Of a DNA stretch of 54,007 nucleotides, positions 41,005 to 49,853 are shown piece by piece. Within the stretch, counting starts at the first letter, position 1. Every line of letters begins with the position of its first letter. Source of the stretch: Ktedonobacteria bacterium (lineage in GTDB: Bacteria > Chloroflexota > Ktedonobacteria > Ktedonobacterales > JACDGC01); contig DAIDGU010000021.1 of the NCBI GenBank assembly GCA_027459785.1, forward strand, positions 1 to 54,007, written 5' to 3'. Below the pieces are notes generated by a model. The model saw only the letters and a list, made by a program, of their open reading frames with translations, made no database searches and had not been told where the DNA came from. A program made the position numbers and the translations under genes.

Positions 41005-41054
41005 CTCTTAATCAGCGGGTTGGGGGTTCAAGTCCCCCGGCGTCCACCCAGCCC
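41005..41054 (+). repeat. attR, right 50-bp direct repeat
   Basis: A copy of the 3' half of tRNA-Lys without acceptor 5' strand or D-arm, so not a functional tRNA. It marks the right end of the element. Around it the gap 40863-41248 holds no gene; the sequence after 41055 is the original downstream flank of tRNA-Lys. Confidence 0.95.
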
Positions 41055-41248
41055 ACGCCGCGCACCGCCTGATTTTCTCCCCCTTTCATCCATTCTCGCT
41101 TGTGTGCCTTGCACACTAATTTGCCCACCATCTGGGCCAACTGTCTGCACGTATAGAGTTCCTAGCAACCTACCTTCTTCTTGCTGATGCAACCGGATGC
41201 AATCGATCATCCAGTTCTGTTAATGTATACTATCAGGGGAGATGCATT

Positions 41249-42229
41249 GTGGAGGAACGCCGTCATCCCGTACTCACGCTGGAAGATGCCGCCATCGCTG
41301 CCGCGCTGGCTCCGCTTGGCGGGGCGCAGCGGGTGCGGGAGGCCACGCTGCTGGGCGGTGGCTTCAGTAACACGAATTATCGGGTCGATCGCGGTGGGCT
41401 GGATGCGCCGGTGGTGCTGCGACTTTATGCCGGTGGGGCGGAGGTTTGTCGCAAGGAGACGGCGCTCTTACTGCGACTGCGCGGGCGCGTGCCGGTGCCG
41501 GCGGTGCTGCATGCCGCGCCCGACGGTGGGGCTATCGGCGTACCTTACGCCGTACTCGCGTGGGTTGATGGTGTTTCCATGAGCGTGATCTTGCAAGGTG
41601 GTGAAGAGGAAGCGATCACGCAGTGCGCCGAAGCTGCCGGGCGCACGCTGGCTGCCATCCACACCATGACGTTTCCTGCCGCCGGCTTCTTTGGTCCCGA
41701 TCTCGTAGTTGCTCAGCCAATGAGCGAGGAATATAGCTGGCGCGGCTATCTCACCGCTTGCGTGGAAGCGCCCGACGCGACGCAACGCCTGGGCGCAGAT
41801 CTTGCCCACCATTTGAAGCGCTTGGTTGAAGATGACGCGGCGGAAATGGACGCCGCATCCGCGCCCGCCATCCTGGTCCACGGCGATTATCAGGGCAAGA
41901 ATCTGTTGATGCGGCGCGTGGCCGATGCCTGGCAGGTCGCTGGTGTGCTGGATTGGGAATTCGCCTTCGCGGGATCGCCGCTTTTCGACCTGGGCATCCT
42001 GCTCCGCCACGCAGACACATTGCCAGCAGAGTATGGTGCGGCGGTCGCGCGGGGCTATGCCGCCGCTGGTGGCACCTTGCCGGAGGAGTGGCTGCGTCGC
42101 GCCCGATTGAACGATCTGGTGAACCTCTGCGAGTTCTTGCTTGACGGCACACCGCGCCCAGTTCACGAGGCGGCGATGTGCCAGCTGATCGCGGCAACGG
42201 TACGTCGCTATGGCAGCGCCACCGCGTAA
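41249..42229 (+). CDS. aminoglycoside phosphotransferase-family kinase
   Basis: A 326-residue APH/choline-kinase-fold enzyme that transfers phosphate from ATP to a small molecule. The nucleotide region reads LLGGGFSNTNYRV and PVVLRLYAGG. The Brenner-type catalytic motif is ILVHGDYQGKNLLM (Asp, then Asn), and the metal-binding Asp lies in GVLDWEFAFAGSPLFDLG. The GTG start follows AGGGGAG by 7 nt. It is the first chromosomal gene after attR. Such enzymes act on antibiotics, sugars or amino alcohols; there is no basis here to claim resistance. Confidence 0.9.
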   Translation: MEERRHPVLTLEDAAIAAALAPLGGAQRVREATLLGGGFSNTNYRVDRGGLDAPVVLRLYAGGAEVCRKETALLLRLRGRVPVPAVLHAAPDGGAIGVPYAVLAWVDGVSMSVILQGGEEEAITQCAEAAGRTLAAIHTMTFPAAGFFGPDLVVAQPMSEEYSWRGYLTACVEAPDATQRLGADLAHHLKRLVEDDAAEMDAASAPAILVHGDYQGKNLLMRRVADAWQVAGVLDWEFAFAGSPLFDLGILLRHADTLPAEYGAAVARGYAAAGGTLPEEWLRRARLNDLVNLCEFLLDGTPRPVHEAAMCQLIAATVRRYGSATA

Positions 42230-42232
42230 CCG

Positions 42233-43339
42233 CTAGGATGCCACCATGCGTCGGCGTCGCCGGCTGCGCTGGATGAGCGCCGCGCTCGTCGGCACGCTGA
42301 GTGCGGCCAGCGCCACGGGCGCGATGCGCCGCAAGGTTGCGGGCGTCACGCGCCGCCGGATAGGCAGTGGCAGCACATGCACCGGTGCCGGCGTGAAGAT
42401 GGGCGCGGCCAGCGGATCGCCCGCTAGCGGCGGCCAGGCGGGAGCCGCCAGGAAAGCCAGCAACAATTCGTTGAACCGCTGGGGGGCTTCGAGTTGCGGG
42501 CGGTGGTAGCACTGCGGTAGCACTTCCAGGTGCGCGCAGGGGATTAAGCTGGCGGCGAGAAGGCCGTGGCTGACAGGGATTGTAGCGTCGCGTGCGCCCC
42601 AGAGCAGCAACACCGGCATGGCGAGGTCCGCCAGCAGGGGTAGGGCGCTGATGCGCTGGCCTTGCAGGCCGCCCGCGCCACGCAACATCGAGAGGAATGC
42701 CTGGCGCGTCTCGCGCGATTGAAAGCGATCCAGCATCGTCGGCGTCTGCGCATCAAAGGTTTGGTCCAGCCGGCGCATGCGGCGCAATTCCATGCGGCGG
42801 CTCATCTGCGTGATACGCAGACGGGGGCTGGCGAGCGCGCCGATGATGCCATCCGCGCCGGGCAGCGTGCTGATGCGCAGCAACCAGTGCATATCGCGCC
42901 CCATGCCGCCGCTGGAGGCCAACACCAGCCGGTCCACCCGCGCCGGGTGGCGCTGCGCGAAGACGAGCGCGAGGCCGCCGCCCATCGAGTGGCCGATGAC
43001 GTGTGCGTGCGCCAACCCTACGGCGTCCATGAAGCCGCGCACGTAGCCCGCCATCGCCTCCAAGCTGTAATCCACGCCGACTTTGTCGGAAGCACCACAG
43101 CCGAGCATATCGGGCGCAAAAACGGTGTAGTGGCGTGCCAGCTCCGGCAGCACGAAGCGCCAGGTGAAGCTGTTCGCCCCTAGCCCATGCAGTAGCACGA
43201 CCGGCGGACCTGACCCGCCCGTTACATAGCTCATTCGGTGGCCACCCACCGTCACGCACCGGCGCAGCAAGCCCTGGGCCGCCGGTGGCCATTGGCCCCC
43301 CTCCGGCCAGCCATCATCATCATACGGTTGTTGTTGCAT
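42233..43339 (-). CDS. alpha/beta hydrolase
   Basis: A 368-residue alpha/beta-fold hydrolase. The oxyanion region is VVLLHGLGANSFTWR, the nucleophile elbow VIGHSMGGGLALVFA carries the Ser, the acid lies in LLWGARDATIPVSHG and the His in CYHRPQLEAP. The core ends near residue 295. About 70 further residues are Pro-rich, then basic, with a hydrophobic stretch (IAPVALAALSVPTSAALI) that may attach it to the membrane. GGAGG precedes the ATG. Its stop is three bases from the stop of the convergent APH-like gene. Substrate unknown (esterase or lipase-like). Confidence 0.9.
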   Translation of the reverse strand: MQQQPYDDDGWPEGGQWPPAAQGLLRRCVTVGGHRMSYVTGGSGPPVVLLHGLGANSFTWRFVLPELARHYTVFAPDMLGCGASDKVGVDYSLEAMAGYVRGFMDAVGLAHAHVIGHSMGGGLALVFAQRHPARVDRLVLASSGGMGRDMHWLLRISTLPGADGIIGALASPRLRITQMSRRMELRRMRRLDQTFDAQTPTMLDRFQSRETRQAFLSMLRGAGGLQGQRISALPLLADLAMPVLLLWGARDATIPVSHGLLAASLIPCAHLEVLPQCYHRPQLEAPQRFNELLLAFLAAPAWPPLAGDPLAAPIFTPAPVHVLPLPIRRRVTPATLRRIAPVALAALSVPTSAALIQRSRRRRRMVAS

Positions 43340-43404
43340 AACTCCCCCTCCGGTGTAAACCCGCCGCCGAACTCCGTCCGTGCAGCATCCACAGCTTTAT
43401 CGCT

Positions 43405-43432
43405 AGTATACGGGAATAATTCTGAAATACAA
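43405..43432 (-). promoter_or_regulatory. promoter of the alpha/beta hydrolase gene
   Basis: Minus strand TTGTAT (43432-43427), a 16-bp spacer and TATACT (43410-43405), about 65 bp before the start codon. A second TATAAT lies further upstream (about 43450). Confidence 0.5.
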
Positions 43433-43511
43433 GAGCTTTATTACATCTATTATAGCGCGTTGACGTTTTAGCGTTCAATGAAGTTGGCGACACAGCGCGA
43501 GGGGGAAGTAA

Positions 43512-44855
43512 TCAGCGAGTGGGGATGGGGACGGTGGGCGGGGAGGGCTGGCCTCCCAGGCGGCCCAGCTTGCGCATCTCCGGCCAGATCAGCGCGACCA
43601 GGGCGACGACGATGAGCGTTCCCACGCCGCCAGCGGCGACGGAGATCATCGGGCCGAAGAGCGCGGCGGTCAGGCCGGACTCGAAGCCACCCAGCTCATT
43701 CGAGGTGCCGATAAAGATGCTGTTGACGGCGGCGATGCGCCCCCGCAGCTCGTCCGGCACGCGCAACAGCAGCAGGGTGGCACGGACCACGACGCTGACG
43801 TTATCCATCGCGCCGAGCAAGGCCAGCATGGCGAGCGAGAGCCAAAAGTTGCGCGACACACCGAAGACGATGGTCGCCAGCCCAAAGGCCGCGACGGCCA
43901 GCAGCAGGGCGCGTCCCGCGCGCTTGAAGGGCGGACGAAAGGCCAGGCACAGCGCCATGCTCACCGCGCCTACGCTGGGGGCCGCGCGCAACCAGCCCAG
44001 CCCCGTCGCCCCCACATGCAGGATGCTGACCGCGTAGATCGGCAGCAGCGTCGTCGCGCCGCCCAGCAACACGGCAAACATATCCAGCGTGATCGCCGCC
44101 AGGATCACCTGCGAACGGCGCACGTAGCTGACGCCCGCGGCCATCGCGCGCAACGAGGGCGCGGCGCGTGAGCGCGCCACCGGTCGCCCGCGCACCAGCG
44201 CCAGCAATGTGATGTATAGGACGACGGCCACGACATCCAGCACGTAAACCAGCGCCGCGCTACCGTTCTGCCAGGCGATGACGAAGCCGCCCAGCGCGGG
44301 ACCGACCACCGAGGCCAATTGCCACGAACTGCTATTCCACGTGGCCGCGTTCTCGAAGACCTCCGGCGGCACTGTGGAGGGGACCATCGTGGAACTGGCC
44401 GAATCGTTGAAGATCTGCCCCACGCCCATGCCAAACAGGCATAAATAAATCAGCGGCAGCGCGCCGCGCGTGAACGCCAGCACGGCCAGTCCCAGCGAAC
44501 ACAGCGCCAGCACGCCCTGCGCCGCCATCATCACGCCCTTGCGGTTCGCGCGATCCGCCACGAAGCCGGCGGGCAGCGCCAGGCCGACCACCGGCACCAT
44601 CTGTGCCAGGCCCACGAAGCCCAGCGCCAGTGCCGAGTGCGTGCGCAGATACAGATCCCAGCCGATGGCGACGCTAACCATCTGTGATCCCACGGTGGAA
44701 ACAAACCGCCCCAGGAAGAAGAGCCGGAAGTCGCGCTGGCGCAATGCCGCCCACGGATCATGCCGCGCGCGTTCCCCCACGCCCACGATTTCGGGCAGCG
44801 GGGCCACGCCCAGCGTCTCACGCTCGCGTTCGTCTTCGATCTCCGCCGGATTCAT
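43512..44855 (-). CDS. MFS transporter (MFS_3/EntS-like exporter)
   Basis: A 447-residue integral membrane protein with about 12 TM helices. The N-terminal part has the usual LFFLGRFVSTVGSQMVSVAI entry helix and FVADRANRKGVMMAAQG as the motif A equivalent of the first cytoplasmic loop. The middle reads SASSTMVPSTVPPEVFENAA and the second half ELRGRIAAVNSIFIGTSNEL, as in EntS-like and macrolide-efflux MFS exporters. A cytoplasmic N-terminal extension of about 45 residues is acidic. It lies 10 bp downstream of the Tyr/Pro-rich membrane protein gene and is the last gene of a three-gene operon. Substrate unknown. Confidence 0.9.
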   Translation of the reverse strand: MNPAEIEDERERETLGVAPLPEIVGVGERARHDPWAALRQRDFRLFFLGRFVSTVGSQMVSVAIGWDLYLRTHSALALGFVGLAQMVPVVGLALPAGFVADRANRKGVMMAAQGVLALCSLGLAVLAFTRGALPLIYLCLFGMGVGQIFNDSASSTMVPSTVPPEVFENAATWNSSSWQLASVVGPALGGFVIAWQNGSAALVYVLDVVAVVLYITLLALVRGRPVARSRAAPSLRAMAAGVSYVRRSQVILAAITLDMFAVLLGGATTLLPIYAVSILHVGATGLGWLRAAPSVGAVSMALCLAFRPPFKRAGRALLLAVAAFGLATIVFGVSRNFWLSLAMLALLGAMDNVSVVVRATLLLLRVPDELRGRIAAVNSIFIGTSNELGGFESGLTAALFGPMISVAAGGVGTLIVVALVALIWPEMRKLGRLGGQPSPPTVPIPTR

Positions 44856-44865
44856 GCAAACTCCC

Positions 44866-45732
44866 TCACGGCGTCGTCAGCGCGAGATCGCCATAGGCGG
44901 CTTCGGCAGATGTGGTGCCGAGCGAGATGGGAACCCACGCGCCCAGCGCGACCGACCCCACCGCCTGCACCGTGGCCCCGCCAAAGTTGCCCTGGTAGAG
45001 TTGCGCCCCGTTGAGGGCGATGGTATAGATGCCGCGTTGCGACTGAATCACGACCGTGTTGCTCGCCTGATCGGACGTGTGCCATTGATCGGTGTAGCCG
45101 GTATAGAGCGGCGAAGGTTCGTTGTCGCTATAGACGGCGAATGCGCCGGCACCGGGATTGAAGAGGATCGCCAGCGTTCCATGTACGAATATCGCCGGCT
45201 CAAGCTGGTAATTGAGGGGAGCCTGGGGCAGCACCACCACGCTCAGCCGGAAATCGCCGACGCTTTGACCGTTCAGGTGGCAGACGGGGGCGATGCCGGT
45301 GTCGCTGGTGACAACTGCATCCAGCCCACCATTGGCATAGGAACACTGCGCGCCGGCCCCGTTTTGCAGCGTCCAATCGCCGTCTGCGGTTGCCAGGCTG
45401 TTGTGATAAGCCGTCGTGCCGAAGGCAGCAGGCGCGGCGGGGAGGGCGAACGCGCCGCCCAGCGCCAGCGCCACGGCCACCGCCGTCAGCGCCACCAGCG
45501 CGATCAGCCAGATCAGCGGCGTGAGGCGCGCGGGTGGCACGGGATATTCCTTGGGCGGAGCCAGCGTCGGATAGTTCGGCGGATAGTTCGGCGCGAACGC
45601 CGGATAGCCGGGATACGGCGTGGGGGCGGGGTATGTCGGATATGGCGCGGGATAACCCGGCGAGTTCAGCGGCACCTGTGCGGATGGCTGCGGCGGTTGA
45701 TCCGCGTTTTGCGGGTACTGGGACTGGGTCAT
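44866..45732 (-). CDS. Tyr/Pro-rich single-pass membrane protein with lectin-like ectodomain
   Basis: A 288-residue protein. The ATG at 45732 overlaps the upstream stop (ATGA) and has GGGAGGTG before it, so it is chosen over longer frames. The first 75 residues are Pro/Tyr-rich with repeats (PGYPAPYPTYPAPTPYPGYP) and should be cytoplasmic. One TM helix follows (LIWLIALVALTAVAVALALG). The outer domain of about 180 residues is strand-rich (GDWTLQNGAGAQCSYANGGL, FRLSVVVLPQAPLNYQLEPA, TYTIALNG-like elements), resembling concanavalin/LamG-like or 3-keto-disaccharide-hydrolase folds. The Pro/Tyr head is shared with the PrsW-like protein encoded next to it, which hints at a common partner. Confidence 0.75.
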   Translation of the reverse strand: MTQSQYPQNADQPPQPSAQVPLNSPGYPAPYPTYPAPTPYPGYPAFAPNYPPNYPTLAPPKEYPVPPARLTPLIWLIALVALTAVAVALALGGAFALPAAPAAFGTTAYHNSLATADGDWTLQNGAGAQCSYANGGLDAVVTSDTGIAPVCHLNGQSVGDFRLSVVVLPQAPLNYQLEPAIFVHGTLAILFNPGAGAFAVYSDNEPSPLYTGYTDQWHTSDQASNTVVIQSQRGIYTIALNGAQLYQGNFGGATVQAVGSVALGAWVPISLGTTSAEAAYGDLALTTP

Positions 45733-47129
45733 CGCACACCTCCCGGCACAGGCATGGCTGGCGCAGGCGGCGCGGGGATGGCCGGTGGCGTGGTCGCCGC
45801 TGGCGCGCTCGCGCGCAGGTGGCCCGTCACCCAAATCAGCACGCCGAGGATGGCGATGTAGATGGCGAACGGTACGAGGATCGCTGCCGTCTCCGGCAGG
45901 CCGAAGAACCAGATCGGCGACTGCAAGAAGTTCCCGACCGGCCCTGGCAGCAATTCGAGGAAGGTCGAGCCGTTGAAGAGGCCGTGTTGTAAGACGGCGT
46001 AGCCGATGGCTCCGAAACCCTTCAGGTAACGCTGCGCGACGCCCTTGCCCCGGAAGATGTAGTACCAGCCCAGCGTCGCCATGCCCGCGCCGACGCCGTG
46101 GATCAATCCTGCGCCGAGGCGTTCGACGGCCACGATGATCCAGTCCGCGCCGCCGAAGCCGCCGATATATTCGGTGGTCTCCAAAATGGCGAAGCCCATG
46201 CCCGCCGCCATGCCCAGGATGAACGCTTCAGCGGGGCCACGGATGCGCCCGATGATGGTCAGCGGGCCAATCGGCTTGAAGCCTTCCTCGACCAGCGGCG
46301 CCACTAATGCCGTCAGCAAGAACGTGGCGACTAGTTGCGGCGTGGTGTTCGGGTTCGCCGTGATGTTGCCGGCATCCACTTTGAGCAGTGATGCCAGGAT
46401 GCCTGCCGCCACCAATTCCAGGATGAGCGCCAGCAGCGTCGCCAGGAAGGTGCCGCTCAGGTACGCCAGCCACGCCCGCCGCCAGGTGGTGGGATAGCCC
46501 AGGCGCTGCGCCGTGAAGGTGAAGATCGTCACGGCAGGCAGGATGCCGGATAGCAGCAGCAACGGCGTTTCCAGCAGCGCGGGTGCCTGGGGCAAGCCAG
46601 CGTCATGCTGGAAGATGCCCACGCCTAGCACCACCGCCGTCAGGCCCAACGGCACCAGATAGGACGGCAGCCGCATCTGCGCCGAGGGGCGGCCCAGCAG
46701 CGCGCGGATGGTGAAATATAATCCCACGCCGCCACCGCCCAGTGCCGCCAGCGTGCCGAAGCCGAGGAACGAAGTCAAGGCAAGATTATCAATCGCGCCA
46801 TTCGTGCTGGCGACGAGCAGGACGAGCGCGAACAGGAAACCGGCGAGGATCGTCAGGCTCAGCAGGACGGTAGCGACGATGCCGATAACCAGCCGATAGG
46901 TGTCGCGCTTGGGCTGGGGCGGCAGATAGGGATAATAGCCAGGATAGGGATAATAGCCGGGATACGGCGGATAACCAGGGTAGGCACCGTAGGCCGTGGG
47001 TGGCGCACCATAGGGCGCGGGCGGGGGATACGGGTAGGCTGGCATGCCGCCCTGTGGATAACGCGGGTAGCCCGGCGCGGGGGCGGGGACCGCATCAGGC
47101 GGGCGGGGAGCCGGATCAGGATAAGACAT
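45729..47129 (-). CDS. PrsW-family intramembrane metalloprotease with Pro/Tyr-rich head
   Basis: A 466-residue membrane protein. The first 75 residues are Pro/Tyr/Gly repeats (PGYPPYPGYYPYPGYYPY). About ten TM helices follow. The PrsW/CPBP-type active-site motifs are seen: LVEEGFKPIGPL (glutamates near residue 280), an AAGMGFAILETTEY segment, LIHGVGAGM and AVLQHGLFNG with the metal-binding His. In B. subtilis PrsW cleaves the anti-sigma factor RsiW, so regulated proteolysis of a membrane protein is the likely role. AGGAG precedes the ATG. The downstream gene starts inside its stop codon. Whether it acts on the zf-HC2 anti-sigma protein encoded at 15760 is speculative. Confidence 0.88.
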   Translation of the reverse strand: MSYPDPAPRPPDAVPAPAPGYPRYPQGGMPAYPYPPPAPYGAPPTAYGAYPGYPPYPGYYPYPGYYPYLPPQPKRDTYRLVIGIVATVLLSLTILAGFLFALVLLVASTNGAIDNLALTSFLGFGTLAALGGGGVGLYFTIRALLGRPSAQMRLPSYLVPLGLTAVVLGVGIFQHDAGLPQAPALLETPLLLLSGILPAVTIFTFTAQRLGYPTTWRRAWLAYLSGTFLATLLALILELVAAGILASLLKVDAGNITANPNTTPQLVATFLLTALVAPLVEEGFKPIGPLTIIGRIRGPAEAFILGMAAGMGFAILETTEYIGGFGGADWIIVAVERLGAGLIHGVGAGMATLGWYYIFRGKGVAQRYLKGFGAIGYAVLQHGLFNGSTFLELLPGPVGNFLQSPIWFFGLPETAAILVPFAIYIAILGVLIWVTGHLRASAPAATTPPAIPAPPAPAMPVPGGVR

Positions 47130-47281
47130 CGGATGCTCCTGCGGTGAAATCGCGCAAACCGTTGGGGTTCTGTGGATGAGTGGTTCCTCTTACATCACAG
47201 AGTATAGCAAATCCAGCGCCGTCCGTGGGCGTGAACTGGATCATAGGGCGACAACTCGCGGCGGCGATGTGACCAGTTACC

Positions 47282-47310
47282 TTGCGTATCCGTATTCCAT
47301 GCGCCACAAT
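47282..47310 (+). promoter_or_regulatory. promoter of the NTF2-like membrane protein gene
   Basis: TTGCGT (47282-47287), a 17-bp spacer and CACAAT (47305-47310). The -10 hexamer is the same as that of the lipoprotein promoter at 17395. The start falls near 47317. Confidence 0.5.
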
Positions 47311-47369
47311 AAGGCTGGATGGCTCACGCACGCCTGACGCGCGCCGATCACGATCTTTCGAGGGCTGCA

Positions 47370-48221
47370 ATGATGGTTCCAGATGATAACTCGCCAACGG
47401 TGCCAAACACACCGGCTCTGCCGCCAAATATGCCTGGCGGCCCCATTCCGCCGCCTGCGCCGCCGCGCCCCGGCAGTCCTGGCATCGACGACCGTGGCCG
47501 CGCGCCGATCTGGCAGGTGTCGCGCCCCCAGGGCCAGGCTGGCATGGGCGGCATTTCGCTGGGCAGCTTCGGCGTCGGTTTCGCCATCGCGCTGGCCGTG
47601 CTGACCATCATGGTCGTCGGGCTGATCCTGTTGCTGAATGTGCATAATAATAAGGGCAGCGGCTTGGGCGAAGTTCCCACCACGCCACCGACCGCCATGC
47701 CGACGCAAAACGCGCAGATCCCTACGGCCACGCCGTTGCCGCCGCTCACCAGCAAGGCCGCCACGGACCTGAGCAACCTGTTTTACTCGTACATCAACTC
47801 GCGTGACTACCAAGATGCCTATAATCTCCTGGGCAGCAATTTGCAAGCGGGCCAGAGCGCGGCGGCCTTCGCCGCCCAGTGGCAGAACGTGCAGAGCCTC
47901 AGCGTCGATCCGACCAGCCTCACGGCTGCCGCTGGTGATAACGGTACGCAGATCGTGAAGCTGAACTATTCGCAGTTGAATAGCGATGGTAGTTCCACCG
48001 TCGTGCAGGCGACCCTCCAGGTGGGCTACGATCAGAACAACCTGCGCATCCTGGCGCTGAATGCTTTGCCGCTCGGCACGCCCACGCCGGTGACACAGCC
48101 AACCGCCACGCCTGGCGCGCAGCCGACGGCTACGCCCGCGCCGCAGCCCACCAGCACGCCACAACCGACCGGCACGCCAACGTCAGGCACGCCCGCCCCG
48201 TCGCCCACGCCGGGTAGCTGA
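47370..48221 (+). CDS. single-pass membrane protein with NTF2-like ectodomain and PT-rich tail
   Basis: A 283-residue protein. ATG 47370 has GAGGG 5 nt upstream; an ATG at 47319 right at the predicted transcript start is an alternative that adds 17 residues. The Pro/Asn-rich cytoplasmic head (NTPALPPNMPGGPIPPPAPP) is followed by one TM helix (GFAIALAVLTIMVVGLILLL). The outer domain (LSNLFYSYINSRDYQDAYNL, AFAAQWQNVQSLSVDPTSLT, IVKLNYSQLNSDGSSTVVQA) looks like a DUF4878/NTF2-like fold. The C-terminus is a PTATP/PQPT repeat typical of cell-surface linkers. Function unknown; probably an envelope protein. Confidence 0.72.
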   Translation: MMVPDDNSPTVPNTPALPPNMPGGPIPPPAPPRPGSPGIDDRGRAPIWQVSRPQGQAGMGGISLGSFGVGFAIALAVLTIMVVGLILLLNVHNNKGSGLGEVPTTPPTAMPTQNAQIPTATPLPPLTSKAATDLSNLFYSYINSRDYQDAYNLLGSNLQAGQSAAAFAAQWQNVQSLSVDPTSLTAAAGDNGTQIVKLNYSQLNSDGSSTVVQATLQVGYDQNNLRILALNALPLGTPTPVTQPTATPGAQPTATPAPQPTSTPQPTGTPTSGTPAPSPTPGS

Positions 48222-48229
48222 TACTTCAT

Positions 48230-48660
48230 TCGGGTGATCCGTAGAGGCACCGGAAGACTGCCATTCCTATCTGTCCCTACGATCACCCGGAGGACCGCCA
48301 TTCTCCTTAACAACGGAGGACCGCCATTCCTGTCTGTCACGCTCCCCCACAGGACCGCCATTCTCCACAACCCCGGAGGACCGCCATTCCTGTCTGTCGG
48401 TCATGTTTCCCCGCAGGACTGCCATTCTTCATAACCCCGGAGGACAGACATTCCTGTCTGTCCGGCCCCGCTGACCGCTGTCTTTCTCCGCAACAGGTTG
48501 AAGTTGTGCTTGCTGATCCGCCGCGTCAGTAATACCACCTTTCGGGCAAAGACGGTGATCATTGGGGCCGGACAGACAGGAATGTCTGTCCTCCGGGGTT
48601 AGGGAGAATGGCGGTCCTCCGTGATTATGGAGAATGGCGGTCCTCCGTTATCCATATTAT
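48230..48660. repeat. array of palindromic repeats forming a large inverted repeat
   Basis: About ten units built on GGACCGCCATTC or GGACAGACATTCCTGTCTGTCC fill this gap. Seven point right (from about 48258 to 48463) and three point left (48570-48650). The arms 48433-48469 and 48564-48600 are a perfect 37-bp inverted repeat around a 94-nt loop. The array lies between two convergent genes. The core is a variant of repeat C found at 113, 25120 and 29068. No protein gene is supported. Confidence 0.9.
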
Positions 48661-48687
48661 TCATCCGCAAAGGGTATAAGGTGGCGG

Positions 48688-49728
48688 TCATCGTCCATAG
48701 CGGCGGTCGTCGTGGTCCAGCCAGCCGCTCTCGTCGTCGGGATAGCGGTCCGGCGGGCGCGTGGCATAGCGCGCGTCGGGGTCGTCGCGGCGGCGGGTGG
48801 GGCGGCGGTCCGGCGCATCATCCTCGGCGCGGCGCTGGCGCGACGGGGAACGCAACGCCGGGATGGCGCGTTCGCGCGCCGCGCGATCCAGCAGGCGCTC
48901 GCGGCCAGCGCGGTCGCTTTCTGGTGGGCGGAGACGGCGGTCCGACGCAGGTGCCTCGGCATCGTCGTACCAGTCCGGCGGGCGAGCAGGAGGGTCGCGG
49001 CGGGCCGTGGGGCGACGCGGCGAATCAGCATAGGGCGGCGGATCGTCGGGCAGGGCATCGGGGCGATAGCGGCGCGGTGGGGGGGCATCCAGCCGGGGAC
49101 GAGGGGCAGCGGCGGCATCTGCGCGGTGGGGGCGGGCGCGCACGCCCTGGCGCAGCCGTTCCACCGCGCCGGTGAGGTCGCGCGCGTGCTGTTCCGCTTC
49201 CTGCTCGTTGGCCTGCATGCTGCTCGCTTCCGCCACCAGTTGGTTCACCGAGGCGTGCAGACGGCGGTAGGTTTGGCGGGCCTGCTCCGCCGTCAGGGCG
49301 AGATGCTTGGCGCTGGTGCCGACGTGATCGGCCAGCCCAGGGGCCGCGCGCCGCGCGGCGGATTCGGCGGCGATGAGTTGCGCCAGATGCTTGAGGTCAT
49401 CGGCACATTGGTCCAATTCTTCCGTGATGTTGTGCAGGGCGCGCACACCCGCGATGGCCCCATGCACCGAAGAAGCCTGGCGCTGCGCCCGCTGGGCCTG
49501 GGCGTGCAACCCCACGCGCAATGCCTGGGCGGCGTGGTCTGCCTGATGCACCTCGCGTTCCACCAGGCTTGTCAGGTGTTGCACCGCCGGCTCCCAGCGT
49601 CGTTTCGCCAGCCACAGCACGCCGCCCGCCACGCACGCGCCCATCACTAGCGCCATCACGATCCCCTGCATCCAGCCATCCGCCACGCTCGCCAGCACAG
49701 GGTATCCATCGATCCATCCATGTACCAT
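48688..49728 (-). CDS. single-pass membrane protein with coiled coil and charged disordered tail
   Basis: A 346-residue protein. An N-terminal TM helix (GIVMALVMGACVAGGVLWLA, about 22-41) is followed by about 150 residues of heptad-like helix rich in Ala, Gln, His and Glu (HQADHAAQALRVGLHAQAQR, LTAEQARQTYRRLHASVNQL). The last roughly 140 residues are Arg/Asp/Pro-rich with DDPDARY- and RPPDRYPDDE-like motifs and must be disordered. No enzymatic motif. It may be a scaffold or cell-division-like factor; no family is recognised. The 3' end abuts the large palindromic repeat array. Confidence 0.65.
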   Translation of the reverse strand: MVHGWIDGYPVLASVADGWMQGIVMALVMGACVAGGVLWLAKRRWEPAVQHLTSLVEREVHQADHAAQALRVGLHAQAQRAQRQASSVHGAIAGVRALHNITEELDQCADDLKHLAQLIAAESAARRAAPGLADHVGTSAKHLALTAEQARQTYRRLHASVNQLVAEASSMQANEQEAEQHARDLTGAVERLRQGVRARPHRADAAAAPRPRLDAPPPRRYRPDALPDDPPPYADSPRRPTARRDPPARPPDWYDDAEAPASDRRLRPPESDRAGRERLLDRAARERAIPALRSPSRQRRAEDDAPDRRPTRRRDDPDARYATRPPDRYPDDESGWLDHDDRRYGR

Positions 49729-49853
49729 CGCCGCACAATCCTTTGCCGGCCAGGATTCTCGTCCGCCGCACCCGCCGATCCTGCTCCGCTCTGCACTGTA
49801 GCATGTGGCTTGCCCAAATGCAAGCAGGGGACGCGGCGGGCGATTGACGGGGC

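Noticed and set aside
41005..41054. Second tRNA gene
   Set aside because: Only the 3' half is present; it is the attR copy.
48230..48660. CRISPR array or retron-like ncRNA
   Set aside because: Units are palindromic, variable in spacing and in both orientations, with no unique spacers of constant length and no Cas or reverse transcriptase nearby.
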